A stretch of 64,000 nucleotides of DNA, taken from NCBI RefSeq assembly GCF_001700895.1, contig NZ_CP013259.1, positions 310,001 through 374,000 on the forward strand. Direction: 5' to 3'. Of this stretch, positions 20,026-30,480 are shown piece by piece. A program made the position numbers and the translations under genes. Source of the DNA: Buchnera aphidicola (Diuraphis noxia) (GTDB taxonomy: Bacteria; Pseudomonadota; Gammaproteobacteria; Enterobacterales; Enterobacteriaceae). Each line of letters opens with the position of its first letter. Position 1 is the first letter of the stretch. The notes below the pieces were generated by a model. It did not search any database. It was given only the letters and a program-made list of their open reading frames with translations, and had not been told where the DNA came from.

Positions 20026-21459
20026 ATGCAAAAAAATTTGATTTGGTTTCGCAATGATCTTAGATTATACGATAATATAGCTTTATATGAAGCATGCAAA
20101 TCTGATGAAGATAAAGTTGTAGGTATATTTATTGCAACCCCACAACAATGGATCAGTCATTCTATATCTATTAGAAAAATATCTTTTATATATCATCATA
20201 TAATTTCTTTGAAAAAAGCATTATTTAAATTAAATATTATTCTCCATTATCATGAATCAACTGATTTTTTACATTCTATAAAATATTTAATAGATTTTTG
20301 TAAAAACCATAAAATCAATAATTTGTTTTATAATTATGAATATGAAATTAATGAACGGAATAGAGATTTATTGGCAAAAAAGAAACTGTCTGAACATAAT
20401 ATATTTATGAAAGGTTTTCATAGTAATCTTTTAATTTCAAATCAATATATCAAAAACAGAAAAAATGCAACATATAAAGTATATTCTTTTTTCAAAAAAG
20501 AAATAGTCAAAAATTTATATAAAAATATCCCGCAATGTGTTTCCGTTCCGAAAAAAAGAAAATCTGACAGAGATTGTTTTACGAATTCTTTTTCTTTTAA
20601 AAAATTAACTTATCAGTTTAATGAAACAATTTTTCCTGTTGGAGAACAATCAGCTATTAATCGATTAACATATTTTTGTTCTAATAAAATCCAAGAATAT
20701 TCATCTAAGAGAAATTTTCCTATTTTAAATTATACTAGTATGTTATCTCCATATCTTTCTTCTGGCATCATATCGTCTCGATGTTGTTTAATGATGCTTT
20801 TAAAATTAAAAAATAATTCTCTTTTAAATATTATGTCCAATTGCGCTTGGTTTAATCAAATATTATGGCGTGAATTTTATTATCATTTATTAATTGGTTT
20901 TCCTATACTTAGTAAATGTCAATCATTAGTAAAATGGGAAAACAACATTGATTGGAATAATAATGTAAAACATTTCCAGTCATGGAAAGAAGGAAATACA
21001 GGATATCCTCTAATAGATGCCGGTATGCGTCAATTAAATAAATTAGGTTGGATGCATAATCGATTAAGAATGATTACATCAAGTTTTTTGGTAAAAAATC
21101 TTTTAATAAATTGGCGAGAAGGTGAAAAATATTTTATATCTAATTTAATTGACGGTGATCTAGCGCTAAATAATGGGGGATGGCAATGGTCCGCTTCGAT
21201 TGGCACAGATTCCATGCCATATATACGAAGTTTTAATCCATATCTTCAATCAAAAAAATTTGATAAATCTGGAGATTTTATAAAAAAATTTATTCCAGAA
21301 TTAAATGTAGTACCAAGAAAATATATTCATCAACCACATGAATGGTCAAAAAAAACAAATTATAAATTAGATTATCCCCATCCTATTATAAATTATGATG
21401 ATAGTAGAAAAAAATTTTTGCTAGCATTTCATCAAGCACGATTTTACTATAAAAAATAG
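20026..21459 (+). CDS. phrB: deoxyribodipyrimidine photolyase
   Basis: FAD enzyme that splits UV-induced pyrimidine dimers using light; 477 residues (E. coli 472). The N-terminal antenna domain begins NLIWFRNDLRLYDN. The C-terminal FAD domain has WREFYYHLL, GYPLIDAGMRQL, GWMHNRLRMI and the DGDLALNNGGWQW block, so the electron-transfer tryptophans appear kept. The start ATG at 20026 has no obvious Shine-Dalgarno. ybgI follows after 12 bp. With Mfd shortened, direct reversal may be the main route for UV lesions. Confidence 0.96.
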   Translation: MQKNLIWFRNDLRLYDNIALYEACKSDEDKVVGIFIATPQQWISHSISIRKISFIYHHIISLKKALFKLNIILHYHESTDFLHSIKYLIDFCKNHKINNLFYNYEYEINERNRDLLAKKKLSEHNIFMKGFHSNLLISNQYIKNRKNATYKVYSFFKKEIVKNLYKNIPQCVSVPKKRKSDRDCFTNSFSFKKLTYQFNETIFPVGEQSAINRLTYFCSNKIQEYSSKRNFPILNYTSMLSPYLSSGIISSRCCLMMLLKLKNNSLLNIMSNCAWFNQILWREFYYHLLIGFPILSKCQSLVKWENNIDWNNNVKHFQSWKEGNTGYPLIDAGMRQLNKLGWMHNRLRMITSSFLVKNLLINWREGEKYFISNLIDGDLALNNGGWQWSASIGTDSMPYIRSFNPYLQSKKFDKSGDFIKKFIPELNVVPRKYIHQPHEWSKKTNYKLDYPHPIINYDDSRKKFLLAFHQARFYYKK

Positions 21460-21471
21460 GTTTGAAAATTA

Positions 21472-22212
21472 ATGAATAATTTTTTTTTAGAAAACATTAT
21501 TAATAAAAAACTACTTTCTCATCAATACGATGATATAGTCCCCAATGGTTTACAAATTGAAGGTGCTAAAATTATAAAAAAAGTTATTACAGGAGTTACT
21601 GCATGTCAAAAATTATTAGATCAATCTTTACTTTATAAAGCTAATGCGATAATAGTACATCATGGTTACTTTTGGAAAAATGAATCACAATATATACATA
21701 ATATAAAAAGAAATAGATTAAAAACAATACTTTCAAATAATATAAACTTATATAGTTGGCACTTACCTTTAGATATTCATTCTACACTAGGTAATAATGT
21801 ACAAATTGCTAAAAAATTAAATATTTGTATTAAAGGTAATGTTTTACCTTATGTTTTATGGGGCATTATAAAACAAACAACTGGATTTGAATTTGCAAAA
21901 AAAATAGAAAAAATATATAAAAAACGTCCTATATATCTACATGAAAATAGTTCACCATATATTAATCGTATTGCCTGGTGTAGCGGCAAGGGACAAAGTT
22001 TTATTAAACAAGCGTATAAATTTGGAATAGATGCTTTTTTAACAGGTGAAATTTCAGAAGACACTATTCATCTCTCTAGAGAATTAGGTATTCATTTTTT
22101 TGCCTTAGGACATCATGCCACTGAAAAAGATGGTATTCAATCTTTAGGAAAATGGTTATCTAAAAAACATAATTTAGATGTTACTTTCATTGATATTCAT
22201 AATCCCGCATAA
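21472..22212 (+). CDS. ybgI: NIF3-like dinuclear metal-binding protein YbgI
   Basis: Member of the NIF3/DUF34 family, 246 residues (E. coli YbgI 247), a conserved dimetal protein of unsettled function. Metal ligands appear as VHHGYFW near residue 62, WHLPLDIH near 97 and LGHHATEKDGI near 215. It is probably co-transcribed with phrB (12-bp gap). Annotated names such as GTP cyclohydrolase I type 2 are not proven for this protein. Confidence 0.9.
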   Translation: MNNFFLENIINKKLLSHQYDDIVPNGLQIEGAKIIKKVITGVTACQKLLDQSLLYKANAIIVHHGYFWKNESQYIHNIKRNRLKTILSNNINLYSWHLPLDIHSTLGNNVQIAKKLNICIKGNVLPYVLWGIIKQTTGFEFAKKIEKIYKKRPIYLHENSSPYINRIAWCSGKGQSFIKQAYKFGIDAFLTGEISEDTIHLSRELGIHFFALGHHATEKDGIQSLGKWLSKKHNLDVTFIDIHNPA

Positions 22213-22273
22213 TTTTAAAAATTATAAATTTTTATAACGTTTAACATAAAAAAATTCCTTTAAAAAGAAAAAA

Positions 22274-25003
22274 ATGAATAAAAAAAAAATAGAATATTGG
22301 TTACATTCTTCTTGGTTATCTGGAAATAATAAAAATTACATAGAAGAAATATATAAAAATTTTTTAAAAAACCCTCAATCTGTCGATATTTTTTGGCATA
22401 ATGCATTTTTGAAAATTTCTAAAAAAAAATATTTTTCTAAAGATGAATATAGAAAAGATAAGAGACTTTTACTTATAAAAAAAATAGATGATATAATTAA
22501 TTCATTTCGTAAGAAAGGCTATAAAATAGCTAATATTGATCCATTAGAATTGAAACAAAAAAAAATAATTCAAGATTTAACACTTGAATTTTATAATCTA
22601 AAAAAAACGGAATTGGAACAAAATATCGAAATAAAATTTCAAAACAATTCAAAATTTAAAACAAACATCTTAAATTTATATTCAATTTTATCAAATAAAT
22701 ATTTAAATTCAATTGGTTTTGAATATATGTATATAGATAATGTATTAGAAAAACAATCTATTACTAACTATATTGAATCCTTTTTTCATGAAGATTTATT
22801 GACTAATAAAGAAAAAATAAGTTTTTTGAAAAAAATAACTTATGCTGAAACTTTAGAAAAGCACCTTGGAAAAAAATTTCCTGGTAGTAAAAGATTTTCT
22901 TTAGAAGGTGCTGAAGTATTAATTCCTATGGTACATGAAGTAATAAAATATGCAAAACAGCATAATATATCTGAAATAATATTAGGCATGGCTCATAGGG
23001 GTAGATTAAATGTTTTAGTAAATGTTTTCAATAAAAATCCTAAAATTTTATTTGATGAATTTTCTAATAAAAATATTTTTCAAAAAAACAGCGGAGATGT
23101 TAAGTATCATATGGGAGGTATAGCAGAAATTCAAAATCAAAATAAAATAATGTTAAAAATGGCATGTAATCCTTCTCATCTCGAAATAATTAATCCAGTT
23201 ATTTCAGGAATGGCAAGAGCTTCTATTGATCAATTAAATAATAATAAAGTTTTACCTATTAGTATTCATGGAGATGCTTCTATAATTGGCCAAGGTGTAA
23301 CTCAAGAGACATTAAATATGTCTCAAACAAAAGGTTATACAGTAGGAGGTACTGTTCATATTGTCATTAACAACCAAATTGGTTTTACTACTTCTGATCC
23401 TAAATATCTTCGTTCTACTCAATATTGTACTGATATCGCTAAAATGATTCAAGCACCTATTTTCCATGTTAATGCAGATGATATAGAATCCTCTATTTTT
23501 GCTATACAATTAGCTCTATATTTTAGAAATAAATTTAAAAAGGATGTTTTTATAGATCTAGTTTGCTATAGACGACATGGACATAACGAAGTAGATGAAC
23601 CTTCTGTAACACAGCCTATTATGTATAAAAAAATCAAAAATCATTGTACAGTAAGAGAAATATATTCTAAATTATTAATTGAAAAACAAATAATCACTAT
23701 AACAGAAACACAAGAAATTATTAAAAAATATTCTGATAAATTAAATACAGGAAAAAATATATTTTCAAAAAATAAAAAAATAGATTTTCAATATGAAAAA
23801 AGTAAATTATTTTCAACAAAAACAAAAAAAAGATCTAAAAATATCTCTATAAACAAGTCTTATCTTCAAAGTTTATTTTATTTAATAAATAATATTCCTC
23901 AGTCAATCAACATGCATAAAAAAGTTAAAAAAATTTATGAAGAAAGATTAGACATGTCGAAAGAATTAAGATTATTTGATTGGGGGGCAGCAGAGACATT
24001 ATCTTATGCGACTATTCTTGATCAAGGAATTTCTTGTCGTATTTCTGGAGAAGATGTTAGTAGAGGAACTTTTTTTCATCGTCATGCTTTTATTCATGAT
24101 CAAATTAATGGATCTATATATGTTCCATTAAATAATATTAAAAAAAAACAAGGACAGTTTTATATTTGGGATTCTGTTTTATCAGAAGAAGCTGTTTTAG
24201 CTTTTGAATATGGATATTCTTTGTTTCCATCTAACACATTATGTATTTGGGAAGCTCAATTCGGTGATTTTGTTAATGGAGCACAAATCGTTATTGATCA
24301 ATTTCTTGTTTCTGGAGAACAAAAATGGAATAAAAAATGTAATTTAATCTTATTTTTACCTCACGGTTATGAAGGACAAGGCCCTGAGCATTCATCTTCT
24401 AGAATTGAAAGATTTTTACAACTTTGTGCAGAAGAAAACATCAGAATATTCATTCCTACTATATCTTCACAAATATTTCATCTTTTACGAGAACAAATAT
24501 TCAATAATATTTATAAACCATCAATTATCTTCACACCGAAATCACTTTTAAGAAATCCACATGCTAGTTGTTCTTTAAACGATTTAGCTTATGGAAAATT
24601 TCGAAAAATTATAGATGAAATAGACCAAAATATAAAAAAATCTGTACGTCTTATTTTTTCTGCTGGTAAAATTTATTATGATTTATTACAAAAACGCTCT
24701 GATAACAAAATAATAAATATTACTTTAATTCGAATTGAACAATTATATCCATTTCCTAAAAAAGAAATATTAAAGATATTAGAAAACTATCTTTATATAA
24801 AAGATTTTATCTGGTGTCAAGAAGAACCTCGTAATCAAGGAAGTTGGTTTTATATTAAAGATAATTTGAAAAATTTATTACCATTGTATGCTTCATTAAA
24901 ATATATTGGTCGTTTATCTACATCTTCACCTGCAGTTGGTAATATTTCTATTCATAAAACACAACAAGAAAAAATACTTTGTGATGCGTTAAATATCAAT
25001 TAA
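22274..25003 (+). CDS. sucA: 2-oxoglutarate dehydrogenase E1 component
   Basis: Thiamine diphosphate-dependent decarboxylase of the 2-oxoglutarate dehydrogenase complex, 909 residues (E. coli 933). The N-terminal E2-binding helix region ([16 protein letters not shown]) is followed by the THDP site ([13 protein letters not shown], the [10 protein letters not shown] loop, [11 protein letters not shown]) and the C-terminal domain with [14 protein letters not shown] and [14 protein letters not shown]. Codons 3-6 contain an A10 run (22280-22289) that stays in frame. sucB follows after 17 bp. Few other citric acid cycle genes are expected in Buchnera, so the product succinyl-CoA may serve biosynthesis. 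Confidence 0.97.
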   Translation: MNKKKIEYWLHSSWLSGNNKNYIEEIYKNFLKNPQSVDIFWHNAFLKISKKKYFSKDEYRKDKRLLLIKKIDDIINSFRKKGYKIANIDPLELKQKKIIQDLTLEFYNLKKTELEQNIEIKFQNNSKFKTNILNLYSILSNKYLNSIGFEYMYIDNVLEKQSITNYIESFFHEDLLTNKEKISFLKKITYAETLEKHLGKKFPGSKRFSLEGAEVLIPMVHEVIKYAKQHNISEIILGMAHRGRLNVLVNVFNKNPKILFDEFSNKNIFQKNSGDVKYHMGGIAEIQNQNKIMLKMACNPSHLEIINPVISGMARASIDQLNNNKVLPISIHGDASIIGQGVTQETLNMSQTKGYTVGGTVHIVINNQIGFTTSDPKYLRSTQYCTDIAKMIQAPIFHVNADDIESSIFAIQLALYFRNKFKKDVFIDLVCYRRHGHNEVDEPSVTQPIMYKKIKNHCTVREIYSKLLIEKQIITITETQEIIKKYSDKLNTGKNIFSKNKKIDFQYEKSKLFSTKTKKRSKNISINKSYLQSLFYLINNIPQSINMHKKVKKIYEERLDMSKELRLFDWGAAETLSYATILDQGISCRISGEDVSRGTFFHRHAFIHDQINGSIYVPLNNIKKKQGQFYIWDSVLSEEAVLAFEYGYSLFPSNTLCIWEAQFGDFVNGAQIVIDQFLVSGEQKWNKKCNLILFLPHGYEGQGPEHSSSRIERFLQLCAEENIRIFIPTISSQIFHLLREQIFNNIYKPSIIFTPKSLLRNPHASCSLNDLAYGKFRKIIDEIDQNIKKSVRLIFSAGKIYYDLLQKRSDNKIINITLIRIEQLYPFPKKEILKILENYLYIKDFIWCQEEPRNQGSWFYIKDNLKNLLPLYASLKYIGRLSTSSPAVGNISIHKTQQEKILCDALNIN

Positions 25004-25020
25004 AAATAACAGGATAAAGA

Positions 25021-26259
25021 ATGAAACAAATAGATATTCTTGTTCCAGATTTACCAGAATCGATTAATGATGCAACAATTGCAAAATGGCATAAAAAAAT
25101 AGGAGATGTAGTTAATTTTGATGATAATATCGTAGATATTGAAACAGATAAAGTTATGATAGAAATATCATCACCATGTAACGGGATATTAGAAAAAATT
25201 TTAGAAATAGAAGGGAAAATAGTAAAACCTACTCAAGTGATTGGTAAAATACAAGAGTCTAATTTTATTCAAACAGAAAACTCAAAGCATTTTGAGATAA
25301 ATAAAAAAAATGATTTTTTAGAAAATAAAGAACATTTGATATCAAAAACGGCACAAATAAAAAATTCTTTTGAAACAACAAATAAAAATCTTACACCATC
25401 TATGAGACGTTTAACGAGAATACAAAGCAACAACAATATTCTTAATAAATCTATGTACCAAAACAAAGAAATTAGTAATTTAAATGATGTTAAAAACACT
25501 GCAAACAAACTAACTACGAACATTTTAAATGAAAATCATTTTTATATACAAAAAAATAATGAGTTTAAAAACAGAGTAAAAATGAGTCGATTGCGGCAAA
25601 AAATTGCTGAAAGATTATTATATAGTAAAAATAATACCGCAATGTTAACGACTTTTAATGAAGTAAATATGCAATCAGTAATATTATTACGTAAAAAATA
25701 TCAAGAAATTTTTGAAAAAACACATGGTGTTCGAATTGGTTTTATGTCGTTTTTTGTTAAAGCTGTAGTTCATGCATTAAAAAAATTTCCAGAAATCAAT
25801 GCATCTATAGATGAAACAGATATAATTTATTATAAAAATTTTGATATTAGTATAGCTGTATCTACACCTAAGGGATTAATAACACCCGTCTTAAAAAACG
25901 CAAATCTTATGTCAATATCAGAAATAGAAAAAAAAATAAAAGAATTTGCTATCAAGGGATCTCAAAATAAAATTAATATAAATGAATTAACAGGAGGTAA
26001 TTTTACTATTACAAACGGCGGTGTTTTTGGTTCCTTAATGTCAACACCTATTATTAATCCTCCTCAATCAGCTATATTAGGAATGCATGCTATTCAAGAT
26101 AGAGCAATAGTTGTAAATGGTGCAATTAAAATTCTTCCAATGATGTATTTAGCTTTATCTTATGATCATCGCTTAATAGATGGTAAAGAATCAGTCAGTT
26201 TTTTAGTAACTATAAAAAATATATTAGAAGATTTTGATCGTATTCTAATCGATATTTAA
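25021..26259 (+). CDS. sucB: dihydrolipoyllysine succinyltransferase (E2) of 2-oxoglutarate dehydrogenase
   Basis: E2 core of the complex, 412 residues (E. coli 405). A single lipoyl domain carries the lipoylated Lys in ETDKVMIEI (about residue 43). After a Lys/Asn-rich linker comes the E1/E3-binding domain (LTPSMRRL, about 125), then the catalytic domain with [14 protein letters not shown] and the active-site YDHRLIDG near the end. It is tightly linked to sucA. The linker is less Ala/Pro-rich than in relatives, which could change swinging-arm flexibility. Confidence 0.97.
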   Translation: MKQIDILVPDLPESINDATIAKWHKKIGDVVNFDDNIVDIETDKVMIEISSPCNGILEKILEIEGKIVKPTQVIGKIQESNFIQTENSKHFEINKKNDFLENKEHLISKTAQIKNSFETTNKNLTPSMRRLTRIQSNNNILNKSMYQNKEISNLNDVKNTANKLTTNILNENHFYIQKNNEFKNRVKMSRLRQKIAERLLYSKNNTAMLTTFNEVNMQSVILLRKKYQEIFEKTHGVRIGFMSFFVKAVVHALKKFPEINASIDETDIIYYKNFDISIAVSTPKGLITPVLKNANLMSISEIEKKIKEFAIKGSQNKININELTGGNFTITNGGVFGSLMSTPIINPPQSAILGMHAIQDRAIVVNGAIKILPMMYLALSYDHRLIDGKESVSFLVTIKNILEDFDRILIDI

Positions 26260-26490
26260 ATATTTTATTATGTATATTTTAACAGTTCAGTAAATTTATT
26301 TTTAATAAACTATACTTTTATTACATAAAATAAATTTTTTTTAAAGAATTAGTCTACTTATAAATATTTTCAATTCAATTGATTTAATTTTAAATTGTCA
26401 ATATAAAATTTTAATTTGAAAGAATTTATATTAACTTTCAAAAAAACATTTTTTTTGAAATAATACTTTTACATAATGTTAGAGAAAAAC

Positions 26491-27186
26491 ATGAAAATTC
26501 ATAAAATAGTTTTAATTAGACATGGTCAAAGTGAATGGAATGAATTAAATAAATTTACTGGATGGTATGATGCAAATTTAAGTGAAAAAGGAAAAAAAGA
26601 AGCAAAATCTGCTGCGATTTTATTAAAGAAAAAAAAATTTTTTTTTAATTATGCATATACATCAATGTTAAAAAGAGCAATATATACGCTAAGATATATT
26701 TTAGATGAATTAAATCAACCTTGGTTATCAGTAAAAAAAACTTGGCGTTTAAATGAAAGACATTATGGGGCTTTAGAAGGATTGAATAAAAATGAAGTAA
26801 GTCAAAAATACGGAGAAAAAAAAGTAACTTTATGGAGAAGAAGTTTTGATATTACTCCTCCAAAAATTGATGAAACAGACCAACGTTTTCCAAAAAACGA
26901 TATACGTTACTCTAATTTAAATATACATCAAATACCATTAGGTGAAAGTTTAAAAACAACCGTAAAACGAGTGATTCCTTACTGGAAAAAAATTATTTAT
27001 CCCAAGTTAAAAGAAAATAAAAAAATACTTATTGTGGCTCATGGAAACTCTTTACGAGCTTTAATACAATTTTTAAACAAAATCGATAATAAAGAAATTT
27101 TAAATTTAGATATTCCAACTGGAACACCTATTGTTTTTGATTTTAATGAACATTATATGCCTATTAAATGGTATTACTTGAAATAA
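26491..27186 (+). CDS. gpmA: 2,3-bisphosphoglycerate-dependent phosphoglycerate mutase
   Basis: Interconverts 3- and 2-phosphoglycerate. I chose the second ATG (26491), which has AGAGA five nt upstream and gives [16 protein letters not shown] like the family; the ATG at 26476 would overlap that ribosome site. It has 231 residues. The phosphorylated His is in RHGQSEWN, the second catalytic His in [10 protein letters not shown], and Arg and Glu in [11 protein letters not shown]. About 19 C-terminal residues of the E. coli enzyme, a mobile tail, are missing (it ends WYYLK). Shorter homologues in other organisms are active, so function is likely. Confidence 0.95.
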   Translation: MKIHKIVLIRHGQSEWNELNKFTGWYDANLSEKGKKEAKSAAILLKKKKFFFNYAYTSMLKRAIYTLRYILDELNQPWLSVKKTWRLNERHYGALEGLNKNEVSQKYGEKKVTLWRRSFDITPPKIDETDQRFPKNDIRYSNLNIHQIPLGESLKTTVKRVIPYWKKIIYPKLKENKKILIVAHGNSLRALIQFLNKIDNKEILNLDIPTGTPIVFDFNEHYMPIKWYYLK

Positions 27187-27399
27187 TATTCATTATTGAA
27201 AAAATATATTTTCAAATCCTATAAACTTCCATATTAATCTTATATAAATACATTAAAAATAAGAATTAATTGTATCATACAATATAAATATATATTCATA
27301 ATATGATTGCATCTCACAAAACATTTATTAACAATAAATATCAAACTGAATAAAATATAAAAAATATTTTATTTTTGGAAGTAAAAAAAAGAGGTTTTG

Positions 27400-28362
27400 A
27401 TGGTTAAAAAAATTGGAGTCTTAACCAGTGGCGGAGATGCTCCAGGGATGAATGCTGCAATTAGAGGTGTTGTAAGAACGGCTCTGAGCGAAAAATTAGA
27501 AGTTTTTGGGATTTACGATGGATATTTAGGTTTATATGAAAATCGTATGATAAATCTAGATAGATATAGTGTTTCTGATATGATCAATAGAGGAGGAACC
27601 TTTCTCGGATCAGCCAGATTTTCTGATTTTTGTAAAAAAAATATACGCTCTATTGCAATTAAAAATATACAGAAAAAACATATTGATGCTCTTGTTGTCA
27701 TTGGTGGTGATGGATCTTACATAGGAGCTATGAAATTAACAGAAATGGGAATTCCATGTATTACCATTCCAGGAACTATAGATAATGACGTTTCAGGAAC
27801 TGATTATACAATAGGATATTTTACAGCTTTACAAACAGTTGTAGAAGCTATTGATCGCTTAAGAGATACTTCAACTTCTCACCAACGAATTTCTATTGTA
27901 GAAGTAATGGGCCGATATTGTGGTGATTTAACATTAGCAGCAGCTATTGCTGGTGGATGTGAATTTATCGTTTTACCAGAAATTCTCTACACACAAGAAG
28001 AATTAGTTAAGGAAATAAAAGCTGGTATCAAAAAAGGTAAAAAACATGCTATTGTCGCGATAACAGAATATATTTGTGATGTAGAAAGACTAGCTAGATA
28101 TATTGAACAAAAAACTAATCGAGAAACTAGAGCAACAATTCTAGGACATATTCAAAGAGGTGGAGCACCAGTTGCGTATGATCGTATTTTAGCATCGCGA
28201 ATGGGGGCTTATGCAGTAGAATTACTGATCCAAGGTCATTCTGGAAAATGCGTTGGAGTCAAAAATGAAAAAATGGTATTTAATGATATAAAAGATGCGT
28301 TAAAAAATATGAAACGTACTTTTAAAAAAGATTGGTTAATTACTGCTAAAAAGTTATACTAA
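27400..28362 (+). CDS. pfkA: 6-phosphofructokinase I
   Basis: Commits fructose 6-phosphate to glycolysis with ATP; 320 residues from the ATG at 27400, the same length as E. coli. GAGG at 27391-27394 fixes this start; the TTG one codon earlier is not needed. The ATP site [18 protein letters not shown], the Mg/ATP loop GGDGSY, the catalytic [12 protein letters not shown] and [12 protein letters not shown] are all present. A G+C-rich hairpin follows the stop. Confidence 0.98.
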   Translation: MVKKIGVLTSGGDAPGMNAAIRGVVRTALSEKLEVFGIYDGYLGLYENRMINLDRYSVSDMINRGGTFLGSARFSDFCKKNIRSIAIKNIQKKHIDALVVIGGDGSYIGAMKLTEMGIPCITIPGTIDNDVSGTDYTIGYFTALQTVVEAIDRLRDTSTSHQRISIVEVMGRYCGDLTLAAAIAGGCEFIVLPEILYTQEELVKEIKAGIKKGKKHAIVAITEYICDVERLARYIEQKTNRETRATILGHIQRGGAPVAYDRILASRMGAYAVELLIQGHSGKCVGVKNEKMVFNDIKDALKNMKRTFKKDWLITAKKLY

Positions 28363-28372
28363 TATAAACATC

Positions 28373-28400
28373 AGTGCCGGTATTTCCGGCGCTTGTATTT
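28373..28400 (+). terminator. terminator of pfkA
   Basis: Stem GTGCCGG / CCGGCGC (28374-28380 and 28386-28392, one G-U pair), loop TATTT, flanked by an A-T pair and followed by TTGTATTTC. It is the most G+C-rich hairpin in this part of the window. Confidence 0.6.
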
Positions 28401-28447
28401 CTTCGTGTTATCTATTTTTTTCGGTAAAAGTATACAGGCCTTTAAAA

Positions 28448-29229
28448 ATGAATTGTTATAAAAAAAAAATATCATAAAACAATGTATTGTTGAATTTTTT
28501 GGAACAGGTTTAATAACATTTTTTGGAACAAGTTCTATAGCAGCTTCAAAATTAACAAATGTTCATTTGAATCAATTCGAAATAAGTTGTATTTTGGGTT
28601 TAAGTGTGTCTATATCAATTTACCTTAGTCATACCATATCTGGTGCTCATTTAAATCCAGCAATTACTATTTTTTTTTGGTTGTCTTCTAAATTTAATAA
28701 AAAAAAAGTGATTCCATATATAATATCTCAAATTTTTGGGGCTTTTATTTTTACAATGTTAATATATTATCTTTATTATAATATATTAATCTCGTTTGAG
28801 GAAAAAAATAATATTATTAGAGGTTCACAAGAAAGTGTTTCTTTAGCATCTATTTTTTGTATTTATCCTAAATATAATAATAGTTTTATTTATAATTCTA
28901 TAATTGAAATATTTACAACTGCATTTTTTATAATAATTTTATTAGAATTTAATAATAAAAAAAATAATTACTTACTATCTTATAGTTCTATATCTCCTAT
29001 TTTAATTGGAATACTAGTTTTCATAATCAATATAACTATAAGCCCTTTAAGTAATGTGAGTTTAAATCCAGCTCGAGATTTAGGTCCTAAAATATTTTTA
29101 AGTCTTACTGGATGGGGGTTATTATCTTTTACTGGAGGCAATAGTTTTTCATATTGTTTAATTCCTGTTTTAGGCCCTATTTTAGGTGCCATTTTAGGTG
29201 GTTGGATGCATAAAATACTAAATTTATAA
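28448..29229 (+). pseudogene. glpF: glycerol facilitator / aquaglyceroporin, frameshifted near its start
   Basis: Membrane channel of the MIP family. From 28462 the frame gives IIKQCIVEFFGTGLITFFG, which matches the GlpF N-terminus, and continues through the two NPA boxes (HLNPAIT and SLNPARD) to the stop at 29229. The in-frame ATG at 28567 would remove the first membrane helix and is not credible. The likely start is ATG 28448, with AGG nine nt upstream (28436-28438). It lies in another frame, separated by ten A at 28460-28469; one more A restores MNCYKKKNIIKQC and a protein of about 260 residues (E. coli 281). The rest is intact. Confidence 0.85.
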
Positions 29230-29252
29230 TTATTTTATGAATTAATAAATTT
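29220..29252. terminator. dyad at the convergent ends of glpF and tpiA
   Basis: Arms AAATTTATAATT and AATTAATAAATTT pair with one bulge around an 8-nt loop. The dyad overlaps the glpF stop and reaches the tpiA stop. Possible bidirectional terminator made only of A-T pairs. Confidence 0.4.
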
Positions 29253-30022
29253 TATTCATTTGTAAAATAAGAAATACACATGGCTATAATTTTTAAAAAT
29301 TCTTGAACATTTAAAGAAGCATTGCCAACTAAAAAACCATCTATATCTGGCTGTATAATAAAATCTTTTATATTTAAAGAATTAACAGAACCACCATACT
29401 GAATAGTGATATTTTTACTTAAAACATCATGTTTTTCAATATAATTTCTAATAAATTGATGTATATTTTGTACATATTTTGGATCAGCAGAAATACCTGT
29501 TCCAATAGCCCATATGGGTTCATATGCAATAACTGTGTTTCTAAAAGCTAATTCTCCTAATGTTTTAAATATGCAATCTAGTTGTTCCTTCAGCACTTTT
29601 TGCGTTTGATTTTTTCTTTTTTCTTGTTCTGTTTCACCTATACATAATATAGGTATTAAATTATAGTTTTTAACTAAAAGAAATTTTTTTGCTATATAAT
29701 TATTAGTTTCGTTATGAAAAGATCGTCTTTCGGAATGTCCGATAATAACATATTTCACACCTATTTCTTTTAACATTAAAACAGAAATTTCACCAGTAAA
29801 TGCTCCTTTTAAATTAATATCTACATTTTGTGCTCCAAGAAAAATATTCATTTTGTTTACAACATGAGACATTCGTTCTAAATATACAAAAGGAGGAACA
29901 ATAACAATTGTATTATCTTTTAAATTATTCGGTAAATTAAATTTTAAAAAATCCAAATAATTAGAGATTAATTCAATATTTCCGTTTAATTTCCAATTTG
30001 CTACAATTAATTTATTTCTCAT
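29252..30022 (-). CDS. tpiA: triosephosphate isomerase
   Basis: Interconverts dihydroxyacetone phosphate and glyceraldehyde 3-phosphate; 256 residues (E. coli 255). Catalytic residues are visible: Asn and Lys in VANWKLNG, His in IGHSERR, and Glu in AYEPIWAIGTG. It lies downstream of ihfB on the same strand but is separated from it by a 13-bp perfect dyad. With pfkA, gapA, gpmA and pykA it makes this window rich in glycolysis. Confidence 0.97.
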   Translation of the reverse strand: MRNKLIVANWKLNGNIELISNYLDFLKFNLPNNLKDNTIVIVPPFVYLERMSHVVNKMNIFLGAQNVDINLKGAFTGEISVLMLKEIGVKYVIIGHSERRSFHNETNNYIAKKFLLVKNYNLIPILCIGETEQEKRKNQTQKVLKEQLDCIFKTLGELAFRNTVIAYEPIWAIGTGISADPKYVQNIHQFIRNYIEKHDVLSKNITIQYGGSVNSLNIKDFIIQPDIDGFLVGNASLNVQEFLKIIAMCISYFTNE

Positions 30023-30050
30023 TTTTTTACCTACATAATTTTAATTTTCT

Positions 30051-30100
30051 ATAGAAACTAAGTTTTTTGATCAAAACCTATAAAAATACTTAGTTTCTAT
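30051..30100. repeat. 13-bp perfect inverted repeat between ihfB and tpiA
   Basis: Arms ATAGAAACTAAGT (30051-30063) and ACTTAGTTTCTAT (30088-30100) are perfectly complementary around a 24-nt loop. The loop itself contains the palindrome TTTTGATCAAAA. No T run follows on the minus strand, the direction of transcription. It may end or protect the rpsA-ihfB transcript, or form part of the tpiA leader. Confidence 0.55.
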
Positions 30101-30119
30101 TCTAAATTCTTAAAATATA

Positions 30120-30404
30120 TTATTTATATGTATTAGTTCTATTTCGTAATTGTTTACCTGGTTTAAAATAAGGGATATTTTTAGCATTTAATTGTATTGT
30201 TTTTCCAGTTTTAGGATTTCGACCTAATCGAGAGGAACGGTAGTGCAAAGAAAAGGTACCAAAACCTCTTATTTCAATTCTTCGTCCCTTTTCTAAAGAT
30301 ATTGTCATATGTTCTAATATTTCTTTTATGGCATGTCTTATAATTTTATTTGAAATATGAATTTTTTTTTTACTAATTCTTTCAAATAATTCTGACTTCG
30401 TCAT
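30120..30404 (-). CDS. ihfB: integration host factor beta subunit
   Basis: HU/IHF-family DNA-bending protein, 94 residues, the same length as E. coli IHF-beta. The beta-arm contains the family motif GRNPKTG, and [10 protein letters not shown] precedes it. It follows rpsA by 76 bp, as in E. coli. The alpha partner (ihfA) is not in the window. Confidence 0.95.
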   Translation of the reverse strand: MTKSELFERISKKKIHISNKIIRHAIKEILEHMTISLEKGRRIEIRGFGTFSLHYRSSRLGRNPKTGKTIQLNAKNIPYFKPGKQLRNRTNTYK

Positions 30405-30480
30405 ACATCCTCAGTATTTATAGGTCTAAAAGACTAAATTTTTTATTTTAAAATAAGTGTTTTATTGTAATAAAAAGTTT

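Noticed and set aside
28567..29229. glpF starting at the ATG 28567
   Set aside because: GlpF homology clearly extends about 35 residues upstream in the same frame; that start would remove the first membrane helix.
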